From positions 1-11,796 of the forward strand of contig CAYMST010000149.1 in the NCBI GenBank assembly GCA_964393115.1: a DNA stretch of 11,796 nt. The letters run 5' to 3'. The notes under the pieces are model-generated. The model had not been told where the DNA came from. It saw nothing but the letters and a program-made list of their open reading frames with translations, and ran no database searches. Positions 1 to 6,552 of the stretch are shown in pieces (positions within the stretch are counted from its first letter, which is position 1; every line of letters starts with the position of its first letter). Both the position numbers and the translations under genes were made by a program. Source of the DNA: CAYMST01 sp964393115 (GTDB taxonomy: Bacteria; Bacteroidota; Bacteroidia; Cytophagales; Cyclobacteriaceae).

Positions 1-1590
1 AAAGAGGAACTTTCTAATGTAAAAGAGATCTACAAGAAAAAAATTAAAGCTTCTAAAAACCCAAGTCGGATCATCAAGGCGAGGAATAACAAAATAAAGA
101 ACCTAAAAAAGAAGACCTATAAACCTAAATATTGGGAGGCGAAGATTGGAAGCATCCATGACATAGATTCTGAGGGCGATTATGAAATGAACGTAATCGC
201 GCTTCATAATCGCACTCCTTATTTCATATTTTCTTTCGGCGGTGTTACCGGCGACAATTCATTTACAAGCAAAATCAAAACGGAATTTAAACCAATGCTA
301 CCTGAAGTAAACTACGTATTGCCTAAAGTTAGAAGGGAAATCAAAATGCGAACTGGATTTAAACGAGGCGATACTATTCCCGACTTCACACCGCTTAAAT
401 TGTTAAAAGACACACTAGCAGGATGGAACCTGGATACACTTAAGATTTTGTCAAATGCATCTATTGAAGGAAACATTGATGGAAATATTGAACTTTATCA
501 GAAAAGAGGGAATAATATCATAAGGTACTTCGATGATTTTATCAGACCGGAAACGAATGCAGCTGTTTATAATCGTGAGAACTGGCCATTGTACGAAACA
601 CAACTCAAAAAGACCAAATATCATAGAAAATGGAGGCTACTACCAAAAAGAGTAATTAAAAAATACTTGCAAGATCCAGAAGTCAGAGAGTATTGGGAAC
701 CATTATTGGTAGAGCAGAGGAAGGCTCTAATTCTCGCCATTACATCGAGAGTCGTTAAGGATACACTTGATTATTTTCAAAATCGAGTATCGAATAAAAA
801 TGCTGACTCAGTACTGCTAAAGCAAGCCTATTTATACAACCAATACCAACAAGGAAATCTAGATTTCAGTGTTTTAGAAAAATTGAAAATTCCTAAATCA
901 CGAGAATACAGTCAGGTTGTTGCAAATGCGGCAGTGATCAAAATTTTACATAATAAAAGAGATACACATAAGAATTACCGTTATCTAGAAAAGCTACATT
1001 CGTGGGATAAGAAATCAAGTGTTCTTCTTTACTACAAATTGAGCTATTTGATGAATCATTGGAACGAGCTCGATGATAACACGCCGGTGAACATAAGATT
1101 GAAGGAAATTGCCACGTTAGAAAGAAACGGTAGATTCAGAGGTGAGGCAACCCAAATTAAAGCTGATTATATTGCTAAAAACATAAAAAAGATACACAAG
1201 CAAAAAAGGTTTGAGCTTTTAGAAAACTGCAGCAAATTCTTATTCGACCATTTTTCAAAACAAGAAGAGTTCATAAATGATAGTGAAAAGTGTGAATCCT
1301 TAGCAAAATTGCTGATTAGTGTAGAGGCGGAACAATATGCCATAAATCTGTTGGAAAAGTATTTCTCATCAAAGGAAGACTACGGTAGCATATATGAGCT
1401 ATACTTAAAACTAGCTTTCGCTTCATCAAAATACTCAACTACTCAACGTTATGCAGATCTCTTAATTCAGGCCAAATCTAAAATCAATGAGGAAAAATGG
1501 TGTAAGCTATTTAAAGGGCGGGGAAACATTAACATCCAAGTTTTTGATAACGATCAGCTCAGATTAAAATACTGTGAAATCTGCGAATAA
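1..1590 (+). CDS. Unrecognised helical protein, 3' part (start off the window)
   Basis: The frame is open from the first base of the window to the TAA at 1588-1590, giving 529 visible residues. The first in-frame ATG (187) is internal: the 62 codons before it hold no stop and encode a Lys-rich, protein-like stretch. The true start is therefore upstream of the window. The visible N-terminal part is basic, then comes a short probably beta-rich stretch (IALHNRTPYFIFSFGG), then a long, mostly alpha-helical region with regularly spaced aromatic and Leu residues, like a helical-repeat (TPR-like) scaffold. The C-terminus is distinctive: W-C-K-L-F, then an F-D-N-D-Q-L-R stretch and a closing C-x-x-C (YCEIC). 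No catalytic motif, signal peptide or membrane segment is visible. I do not recognise the family. It is the only large + strand gene here and faces the convergent - strand genes across 1591-2062. Confidence 0.8.
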   Translation, partial: KEELSNVKEIYKKKIKASKNPSRIIKARNNKIKNLKKKTYKPKYWEAKIGSIHDIDSEGDYEMNVIALHNRTPYFIFSFGGVTGDNSFTSKIKTEFKPMLPEVNYVLPKVRREIKMRTGFKRGDTIPDFTPLKLLKDTLAGWNLDTLKILSNASIEGNIDGNIELYQKRGNNIIRYFDDFIRPETNAAVYNRENWPLYETQLKKTKYHRKWRLLPKRVIKKYLQDPEVREYWEPLLVEQRKALILAITSRVVKDTLDYFQNRVSNKNADSVLLKQAYLYNQYQQGNLDFSVLEKLKIPKSREYSQVVANAAVIKILHNKRDTHKNYRYLEKLHSWDKKSSVLLYYKLSYLMNHWNELDDNTPVNIRLKEIATLERNGRFRGEATQIKADYIAKNIKKIHKQKRFELLENCSKFLFDHFSKQEEFINDSEKCESLAKLLISVEAEQYAINLLEKYFSSKEDYGSIYELYLKLAFASSKYSTTQRYADLLIQAKSKINEEKWCKLFKGRGNINIQVFDNDQLRLKYCEICE

Positions 1591-1614
1591 ATAACGAAAT
1601 CTTAAGTTATTTTT
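1589..1614 (+). terminator. Weak candidate rho-independent terminator after the first gene
   Basis: A 7-bp inverted repeat, AAATAAC (1589-1595) and GTTATTT (1606-1612), overlaps the stop codon of the upstream gene. It has a 10-base loop and is followed by a T-rich stretch (TTCAATTTTATTTTT). The stem is almost all A-T, so it would be weak, and chance is a real possibility in DNA this A+T-rich. Confidence 0.3.
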
Positions 1615-1655
1615 CAATTTTATTTTTAATATTCAACAAAGGGTTCTATCTTTTT

Positions 1656-1690
1656 GGTCCTCTTAAGCAATAAAACGACTTAAAAGGTCT
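1656..1690 (+). repeat. Imperfect inverted repeat (possible RNA hairpin)
   Basis: GGTCCTCTTAAG (1656-1667) can pair with CTTAAAAGGTCT (1679-1690) around an 11-base loop. That gives nine Watson-Crick pairs, one G-T wobble and two mismatches. No T-run follows on either strand, so it is not a standard terminator. It could fold in a transcript reading through from the left gene, or be part of a leader for the small ORF at 1818. Function unknown. Confidence 0.3.
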
Positions 1691-1817
1691 AAATGACGTT
1701 TCATCGAGTATATGAATGAAGTGGCAGAATCGTTTAGTTTTTTCGTCTAACTGTTAAAACTGGTTACAACGCGGTTTTGTACTTTACTCAATACGAACCT
1801 ATTTAAATTGAATAATT

Positions 1818-1925
1818 ATGGAATCACACATTGAATCACAGGAAAGCAACTTATTCTACACGAAAAGTTTACTCATCATTACATTTGCGATTGTTTTTAT
1901 TGAAGTTATGCTACGAGTTTTCTAA
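1818..1925 (+). CDS. Possible 35-residue single-pass membrane peptide
   Basis: An ATG at 1818 opens a 35-codon frame ending in TAA at 1923-1925. The first 16 residues are polar and acidic (MESHIESQESN...). Residues 17-35 are a nearly continuous hydrophobic stretch (SLLIITFAIVFIEVMLRVF) that could form one transmembrane helix, with Glu29 the only acidic residue in it. The ORF sits alone, about 230 bases after the upstream gene. An A+T-rich leader (AATAATT before the ATG) is compatible with Bacteroidota initiation, which often lacks a Shine-Dalgarno. A weak TAnnTTTG-like element (TACTTTAC, 1780-1787) lies upstream with no convincing -33 partner. The polar-head/hydrophobic-tail layout argues for a real peptide, but the length is short enough for chance. 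Confidence 0.35.
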   Translation: MESHIESQESNLFYTKSLLIITFAIVFIEVMLRVF

Positions 1926-2062
1926 TCAAGGTATTTATTAGGACGAGTAACAAAAAATTAGGTTTTCTAAAAGCTTAATTAATTCGATTAATCGAGAATA
2001 ACTTCGATATAAAATTGTAATGCTTCGGTAATCGCTTCAAAGCTATTGCCATATATGGACCT

Positions 2063-2623
2063 TTAGCTGGATTTAGGAATCTTAAAAGATTTGAATTGAT
2101 GCCATGCTAAAGGTCCTCGTTTGAGCAGATGAATTTCGTTTGCTTCAAATTCTTTCTCATATGCTTTATGTTCAAAATAATCCAGACATTGCTGGTAGTA
2201 TGATTTTTTGAGGTCTCTAAATGCTATAGTAATATGCGGATCAAAAGGGAATCCCTTATAATCTGCGTTAGTCAGATGAAGTGATTCCCTCAAAGAGTGT
2301 ACTAGACTCTTCCGCTGCAAGGAGAGTGTTTCATTATTTAGCACTTTAGTATATATAACTTTTGGTGGATATCCAGAAAATCCAGACAGACTTAAATTCA
2401 TAGTCTTCCATTCAGCAGTTGAACTTTTAATCAATTCATTCGCCCTTTCCAAGCGATCTGGAGAAAGTCTAAAAGGCATATGTAACGTAATATGTGGTGG
2501 TGCCTTTAAGGCCTGTTTTGTGTTGAAGAGTTCTTTGGCTTCTTCTTTGAAAGCTATAATCTCATGACAGATAAGTGCTGGCGGAATGATAGCGATCATA
2601 TATAAATCATGTCTTTTTCGCAT
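2063..2623 (-). CDS. 2'-5' RNA ligase / 2H phosphoesterase family protein
   Basis: This 186-residue cytoplasmic protein carries both signature motifs of the 2H phosphoesterase (LigT/ThpR) superfamily: H44-I-T-L and H130-I-T-I. The spacing and total length are usual for the bacterial family. In studied members the two histidines act on 2',3'-cyclic phosphate or 2'-5' linkages in RNA; the physiological substrate in bacteria is poorly defined, so the exact reaction here is open. The N-terminal strand LYMIAIIPP matches the usual first beta strand, supporting the start at residue 1 rather than Met9. The ATG shares one base with the TAA of the upstream TPR gene (TAATG, 2621-2625), which implies translational coupling. 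In the same frame after its stop, 24 more sense codons occur before the next TAA (1988-1990). Confidence 0.88.
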   Translation of the reverse strand: MRKRHDLYMIAIIPPALICHEIIAFKEEAKELFNTKQALKAPPHITLHMPFRLSPDRLERANELIKSSTAEWKTMNLSLSGFSGYPPKVIYTKVLNNETLSLQRKSLVHSLRESLHLTNADYKGFPFDPHITIAFRDLKKSYYQQCLDYFEHKAYEKEFEANEIHLLKRGPLAWHQFKSFKIPKSS

Positions 2624-4458
2624 TAATTCACGTTATCACCTCTTAACAACCTCAGCCGTTTTCTTACTTCCTCTACATGTATGCTTCCAGGAAACAATTG
2701 CAAAAACTCAATATAGGTCTTGAGTGCTTGCTCATGATCGTTCAAGCGATCATCAAAAATTAATGCTTTATGATATAGCGCATCATCAGCCAAAATATCC
2801 TCAGCATACTCTTCTAAAATTTTATTCAAATAGTTGATAGCATTATTAAATTGAGCCATTTTCAAATTAATCTCCGATAGTTTCCAATATACCTCGTCAA
2901 TAATCGAATGGCTTTTATAACGCTTAACCATGGTTATAAAAGCTTGCTCAGCTTCCTTCCAGTTATTTTGATATATCAGAAAATCAATTTTTGAAAACTC
3001 CTCAAGCACTAAAGTACTCGTATCAAGAAGCGTATTATTAGCAATAATCGTACTCAAAAAGAGTGCATCGTTTGAAATTTCACGACTAGTCGCTTGCTTG
3101 AGAATATCTAGGTGACTCTTCGCCAATTCGAAATCTCCTTTGTAATAATTAAGTTTCGCATTTTTCAATTTTGCTTGATGGCCAATCAACTCTTCTTTAT
3201 TGGCTTTTTCGACTTGGGAATATAGCAAAGTAGACTCCCAAGGTTCATTCCGCAACAAATACAAATCTCCCAAATCAAGTTTACACAAGGAGATAAAATT
3301 GCGATCACGAATTCCATATTGGATCAGATCCGATAAAATAGTAATCGCTGTGTCTGATCGATTCATATAAAAAGCATAGAGTAAAGCTTGGTTTCTAAGA
3401 GCCTTGCTGGTTTCTGGATTTCTACCTCCCCTGTTTACAAAGCCTCCATATTTATCAATAAGTTCCACTATTAAAGTAGTATCTAGGGGTACTTCGCTCT
3501 TTACCCTTTCTTCAGTAGCATTTAAAGCTAAGCGCTCAGATAAAAAACCATATCTCGAAGGGTAACTTTTTGCTGTGTACTCAAATATTTTTTCTGCATC
3601 TAAATATGCCTTATTCTTCAAGGCTAAACGACCTATTTCAATTAATCGACTACCACTACCATTTGTTCGTTTATCGTATGCCCTAGCTTGAATAAATGCA
3701 CTATAATAAAGTTTCTGCTGTAAATAGGTCCAGACAATTAGATCGGTGTAAGCATATACCTGTGGTTGTTCTTGTATCCTTTGAAAGAGCGCTGACTCCA
3801 ATAGTTCAAATAGTTTCTCTGTATTGATCAAGTCTTCGAAGATGCGCTTTATGTAGGCCAGCGTATTATTATTGATAGCAGCATAATTCAGATATTCAGA
3901 GATCATCAACTCTTCTTTGTCAGAGAGCTTATAGACTGTTGCCAATTCGAGCGCGAATTGATTTGGATTTCTTGTTATCCTTCGTGATTCCATATAAGCC
4001 TTTGTAGAGTGATGATAAAAGCCTTTTACCTGTAAAAACTTAGCAAGATCATTTATCATCTGATAATTACCATTGTACTCAACTAGTAGATTATCCAAAT
4101 ACTTATTTGCTGCCTCAGGTCCGTTTTGCTGTTTGATGAGTAAAGCTTGATCAACTTTATAACTCATGTTTTTAGGAAATCGCTTTATCGCTGTATTGAG
4201 ATATTTCTGTGCTTGCTTATAATCATTTTTCTTAAGCAAAAGATTGAAGTAGGTCGAATGGATGTATGGAATATTGGCAGTTTTCTTATAAAGCTTACTA
4301 TATAAATCAAGTGCTTTATCATATTCACCCGAGGTGTAATATTCGTTTGCTAACAGTATTTCCTGATTAGCTTGAGCATATATAGTCTTAAGCGAACAAA
4401 AACAAAGTAGTCCACATGTGAGGATAGCTGGAAGTAATGGGATTCTTGATTTCAACAT
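2623..4458 (-). CDS. Secreted tetratricopeptide-repeat protein
   Basis: This 611-residue protein begins with a signal peptide: basic MLKSR, a hydrophobic core to about residue 23, and an A28-Q-A30 site for signal peptidase I. No lipobox Cys sits at the cleavage point, so a periplasmic or envelope-facing location is likely. TPR-type helix pairs follow at about 32-66 (ANEYYTSGEYDKALDLYSKL) and 68-101, again through the middle, and clearly at about 505-605 (DALYHKALIFDDRLNDHEQA...). The last three units resemble the BamD/YbgF style of envelope TPR proteins. No enzyme motif is visible; a scaffold or complex-assembly role is inferred. The start codon abuts the candidate oriC, so its promoter must overlap the A+T-rich unwinding tract and the first DnaA boxes. 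It is transcribed away from the origin, co-directional with the leftward fork, and runs into the RNA-ligase-like gene with a one-base overlap. Confidence 0.85.
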   Translation of the reverse strand: MLKSRIPLLPAILTCGLLCFCSLKTIYAQANQEILLANEYYTSGEYDKALDLYSKLYKKTANIPYIHSTYFNLLLKKNDYKQAQKYLNTAIKRFPKNMSYKVDQALLIKQQNGPEAANKYLDNLLVEYNGNYQMINDLAKFLQVKGFYHHSTKAYMESRRITRNPNQFALELATVYKLSDKEELMISEYLNYAAINNNTLAYIKRIFEDLINTEKLFELLESALFQRIQEQPQVYAYTDLIVWTYLQQKLYYSAFIQARAYDKRTNGSGSRLIEIGRLALKNKAYLDAEKIFEYTAKSYPSRYGFLSERLALNATEERVKSEVPLDTTLIVELIDKYGGFVNRGGRNPETSKALRNQALLYAFYMNRSDTAITILSDLIQYGIRDRNFISLCKLDLGDLYLLRNEPWESTLLYSQVEKANKEELIGHQAKLKNAKLNYYKGDFELAKSHLDILKQATSREISNDALFLSTIIANNTLLDTSTLVLEEFSKIDFLIYQNNWKEAEQAFITMVKRYKSHSIIDEVYWKLSEINLKMAQFNNAINYLNKILEEYAEDILADDALYHKALIFDDRLNDHEQALKTYIEFLQLFPGSIHVEEVRKRLRLLRGDNVN

Positions 4459-4500
4459 AATGATATAAATATATATTAAAGAGTATATTATTATTTATTA
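4459..4500. other. Candidate DNA unwinding element (DUE) with DnaA-trio-like triplets
   Basis: Of these 42 bases only three are G or C. The tract ends in TAT (4489-4491), TAT (4492-4494), one extra T, TAT (4496-4498) and TAG (4499-4501). A short GGC (4502-4504) and two tandem DnaA boxes (4505-4513, 4513-4521) follow. This order (A+T tract, 5'-TAG-like triplets, short G+C spacer, DnaA boxes read as TGTGGATA) is that of the basal unwinding system described in Bacillus subtilis. The fit is by eye and one base breaks the triplet phase. The tract is also the 5' leader of the TPR gene. Confidence 0.65.
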
Positions 4501-4504
4501 GGGC

Positions 4505-4671
4505 TGTGGATATGTGGAAAAGTAATTTTCAAATTGTGTTGTTTTTAAGCAATGTGTATAAGCAAATCAGTTATTGATATGTTATCCACAGTTAGAAGAA
4601 TTATAAAGTATTGAGTTAGAGTATATTTTATAAAAGCTGTGGATAAAGAATATTTTGGCTATTGTGGATGA
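4505..4671. promoter_or_regulatory. Left DnaA-box cluster (six boxes)
   Basis: Boxes written on their own strand: ATATCCACA (4505-4513, -), TTTTCCACA (4513-4521, -), TTATACACA (4553-4561, -), TTATCCACA (4582-4590, +), TTATCCACA (4638-4646, -) and TCATCCACA (4663-4671, -). Five of six point left, toward the DUE. The first two share base 4513, so DnaA would bind on closely packed sites. Exact boxes should be high affinity and one-mismatch boxes weaker, perhaps filled only by DnaA-ATP. Confidence 0.85.
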
Positions 4672-4747
4672 GGAATATGTATTTTGATTGGGGATATATC
4701 AGTAAAGAATTGTGATTTGTACCCAATGATTAACAGTGATACCTGTA

Positions 4748-4764
4748 TTGCGCATTATACGCAA
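4748..4764. repeat. Interrupted palindrome TTGCG-N7-CGCAA inside oriC
   Basis: Perfect 5-bp arms TTGCG (4748-4752) and CGCAA (4760-4764) flank CATTATA. It sits in the box-free core between the left (to 4671) and right (from 4777) DnaA-box groups and is more G+C-rich than its surroundings. No T-run follows on either strand, so it is not a terminator. It looks like a half-site pair for a dimeric DNA-binding protein, but no known site is recognised. Confidence 0.4.
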
Positions 4765-4776
4765 ACTATGTTGTAG

Positions 4777-4841
4777 TTATCCACTTATGGTTCAAGGGTT
4801 AGTTATCACCTTATCCACATAATTAGAATGAGATATCCACA
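4777..4841 (+). promoter_or_regulatory. Right DnaA-box cluster (three boxes)
   Basis: Three boxes all on the + strand: TTATCCACT (4777-4785, one mismatch), TTATCCACA (4811-4819, exact) and ATATCCACA (4833-4841, one mismatch). The last lies inside the final codons of the Ig-like lipoprotein gene, so origin and coding sequence overlap. The orientation is opposite to most of the left cluster, giving the origin a two-armed layout around a box-free core at 4672-4776. Confidence 0.8.
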
Positions 4842-6550
4842 TCATTTAGCTCCCAATTGTCTCTTAATTCTGTGGTTTTGTTCAGTATAATAACAGGTTC
4901 TGGTTCCTTATTTGTAAGAATGTTACCGTAATCAAATAACCCGTTTTGGTTAACATCAATGAGAATTCTGAATTTGTATGTTCCAGAAGGCAAGTGTGAA
5001 AAGCTATATTTAGATACGTTGGAGGTTTGCCTGATTACGTTGTGTTTGTCGTCAAGTAGTTGAAGAATAAAGTGAGTAAGACGTGTTGTGATTTTTCCAC
5101 TTAGTTGGGCTGTGTATTCGTTAGCAGCAGTATTGGGTTCGAATTGTATGCGATTAAGGGTATCATTATCCACTGATAGGACTGTTCCTTTGTTCAGAAG
5201 TAAAAGAGGTTTTTGAACGTTGAGGGTTGAATAGAACTGATGAAGTTGGTTGTTTATGGAGTCCTCTTTTGAAGATAAGGAATCAATTTCAGTGACTAGG
5301 AGTAATGAATCTAAAAGTTGATTTAATGAATCGATGTCATATGCAAATTCAAACTCGCGAGTGGTGTTAGTAGAGCGAATGAGACTAGATGTTCCAGAGG
5401 TGAATAGTGTATCTAATCTGAGTTGAATAGAGTCTAATTGAAAGTTGAGTATTGGTTTCGTGGTGGAAAGAGTGAAATGTATATGTTTACTATCTATCGT
5501 TTGGCTGGATAGTTTATATTCAAATGGTATCGGTTTACGCTTAGAAGTTTGAAATCGGATATAAGCAGTATCAGTCCGGGAATTGCCTAAGGAATCGGTA
5601 ACTGATATGACAGAAGCTATGGAGTCATGATCTATTTTATAGGTATTCAATAGTATAGTATTAGGATATATTCTAATCTTAGTGTTATCCTCTATTAGGT
5701 TGTGCCATAATGAATCCTTTTCAATGAGCGTATGGATCGAAAGTACCGAAATAGGCTTGTTATAAGTGATATCGAAATATTTGCTGAATGGTTTAGAGCG
5801 AACCAGATGTAATGGTCGGGAGTCTATTTGCTGTATGGGTATGGTAAGACTATCTATTCCTTGTGTGATAAGGTTTATGGTGTCTGAGAGAAATCCGTGT
5901 TTTTCTTGATCAGGTTCGCAGGTAAGGTTTTTGTTATCATCTTCAAAGACTTGGAGGATGTATGGACCTGATTTTATGTTGTTAATCGCGAATTGACCTT
6001 CTTCATCGGTATAAGTTAAATAGGTGGGCTTAGAATAAAACATATCTGTAGTATCTGAAGGTGGGTATAAGGCAACTAACGTTCTCTTAGAAGGTGTTTG
6101 AGTTAAGAGTTCAACAACATTACCCGTAATAAATAAAGAATCGATAAATGGTCCTGTGCTAAAGGCTATGGTTAAATCTAACGCAGGATTTTTTTCGGTA
6201 ATGTCGGTAATGCCTTCTAAAAAGTTGAATGTGTAGGTGGTACTACTATCGAAGGGTTCATCGAATGAAAGGGTGATACTCTTCTTTTTGTATTTAAGGG
6301 TATACTTGGATTCAATGAACGGCGTAATAATAAGTTGTTCTTTGAGTTTGGAGGAATTGATTGGTTCGTCAAATTCTAGATATACGGTGCTTTCATGAAT
6401 CCGTAAAGATTGATGTTCAGGAATTGACAAGATTAGTGTTGGCGGTATCGTATCTTTTGGACCGCCTGATGGTGCTGTCTGTTGGGCACAAGAACCAATT
6501 AGTAGTTCTACAAGAACTACAATGTATAGAATACGCAGGGTTTTTATCAT
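4823..6550 (-). CDS. Ig-like (Big_5-type) outer-envelope lipoprotein
   Basis: This 575-residue protein starts with a lipoprotein signal: hydrophobic residues 5-18, then I18-G-S-C21, with Cys21 the lipidation site. Next comes A-P-S-G-G-P-K-D-T-I-P-P (26-37), a hallmark of a Bacteroidota lipoprotein family with a Big_5/SbsA-type Ig-like domain. That domain covers about 38-132 (YLEFDEPIN, YTFNFLEGITD). A carboxypeptidase-regulatory-like beta domain follows at about 140-235 (YTDEEGQFAINNIKSGPYILQVFEDDN). The C-terminal part has a second such fold and an Asp-rich loop D-V-N-Q-N-G-L-F-D that could bind calcium. The function is unknown; an envelope role is inferred. The start lies 2 bases after the mnmG stop, so it is the last gene of that operon. 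No clear terminator follows, so its transcripts may run into the origin. The coding strand is C-rich and G-poor, unusual for a gene and explained by its head-on position. Confidence 0.87.
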   Translation of the reverse strand: MIKTLRILYIVVLVELLIGSCAQQTAPSGGPKDTIPPTLILSIPEHQSLRIHESTVYLEFDEPINSSKLKEQLIITPFIESKYTLKYKKKSITLSFDEPFDSSTTYTFNFLEGITDITEKNPALDLTIAFSTGPFIDSLFITGNVVELLTQTPSKRTLVALYPPSDTTDMFYSKPTYLTYTDEEGQFAINNIKSGPYILQVFEDDNKNLTCEPDQEKHGFLSDTINLITQGIDSLTIPIQQIDSRPLHLVRSKPFSKYFDITYNKPISVLSIHTLIEKDSLWHNLIEDNTKIRIYPNTILLNTYKIDHDSIASVISVTDSLGNSRTDTAYIRFQTSKRKPIPFEYKLSSQTIDSKHIHFTLSTTKPILNFQLDSIQLRLDTLFTSGTSSLIRSTNTTREFEFAYDIDSLNQLLDSLLLVTEIDSLSSKEDSINNQLHQFYSTLNVQKPLLLLNKGTVLSVDNDTLNRIQFEPNTAANEYTAQLSGKITTRLTHFILQLLDDKHNVIRQTSNVSKYSFSHLPSGTYKFRILIDVNQNGLFDYGNILTNKEPEPVIILNKTTELRDNWELNDVDISF

Positions 6551-6552
6551 AG

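Larger units (their letters stand above)
1591..2062. other. Intergenic region between convergent genes
   Basis: This 472-base A+T-rich gap separates the + strand gene from the - strand RNA-ligase-like gene. It holds the weak terminator at its left edge, an imperfect hairpin at 1656-1690, a possible 35-codon membrane ORF at 1818-1925, a 10-bp palindrome CGATTAATCG at 1985-1994 and a 10-bp palindrome CCATATATGG at 2049-2058. On the - strand the 24 codons after the ligase stop (2062 down to 1991) stay open in the same frame and look protein-like. No tRNA, rRNA or clear promoter pair was found. Confidence 0.6.
4459..4841. other. oriC: Candidate chromosomal replication origin (oriC)
   Basis: The intergenic gap 4459-4822 plus the first bases of the next gene hold nine 9-mers matching the DnaA box TTATNCACA with at most one mismatch. 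Three are exact TTATCCACA (4582-4590 +, 4638-4646 -, 4811-4819 +) and one is TTATACACA (4553-4561 -). A 42-bp tract at the left edge is 39/42 A+T. mnmG, a classic origin neighbour, lies 1.7 kb away and two parS sites lie about 3.6 kb away. The + strand samples C-rich on the left and G-rich on the right: hand counts per 60 bases are C14:G6 at 2761, C13:G7 at 3241, C16:G5 at 3421, but G19:C4 at 5221 and G15:C8 at 7681. No dnaA gene is in the window. A plasmid origin is less likely given the housekeeping neighbours. Confidence 0.87.

Noticed and set aside
187..1590. ATG at 187 as the start of the first gene
   Set aside because: The frame is open without a stop back to base 1 and the upstream codons look like protein, so this Met is internal and the gene is partial.
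1711..1749. 12-codon frame MNEVAESFSFFV
   Set aside because: Too short to support, with no start context or conserved feature.
2049..2058. Palindrome CCATATATGG
   Set aside because: It resembles a eukaryotic CArG box, but 10-bp A+T-rich palindromes are common by chance here and no partner site exists.
6361..6552. 63-codon + strand frame
   Set aside because: It lies opposite the signal peptide and first domain of the lipoprotein gene and shows no recognisable protein character.
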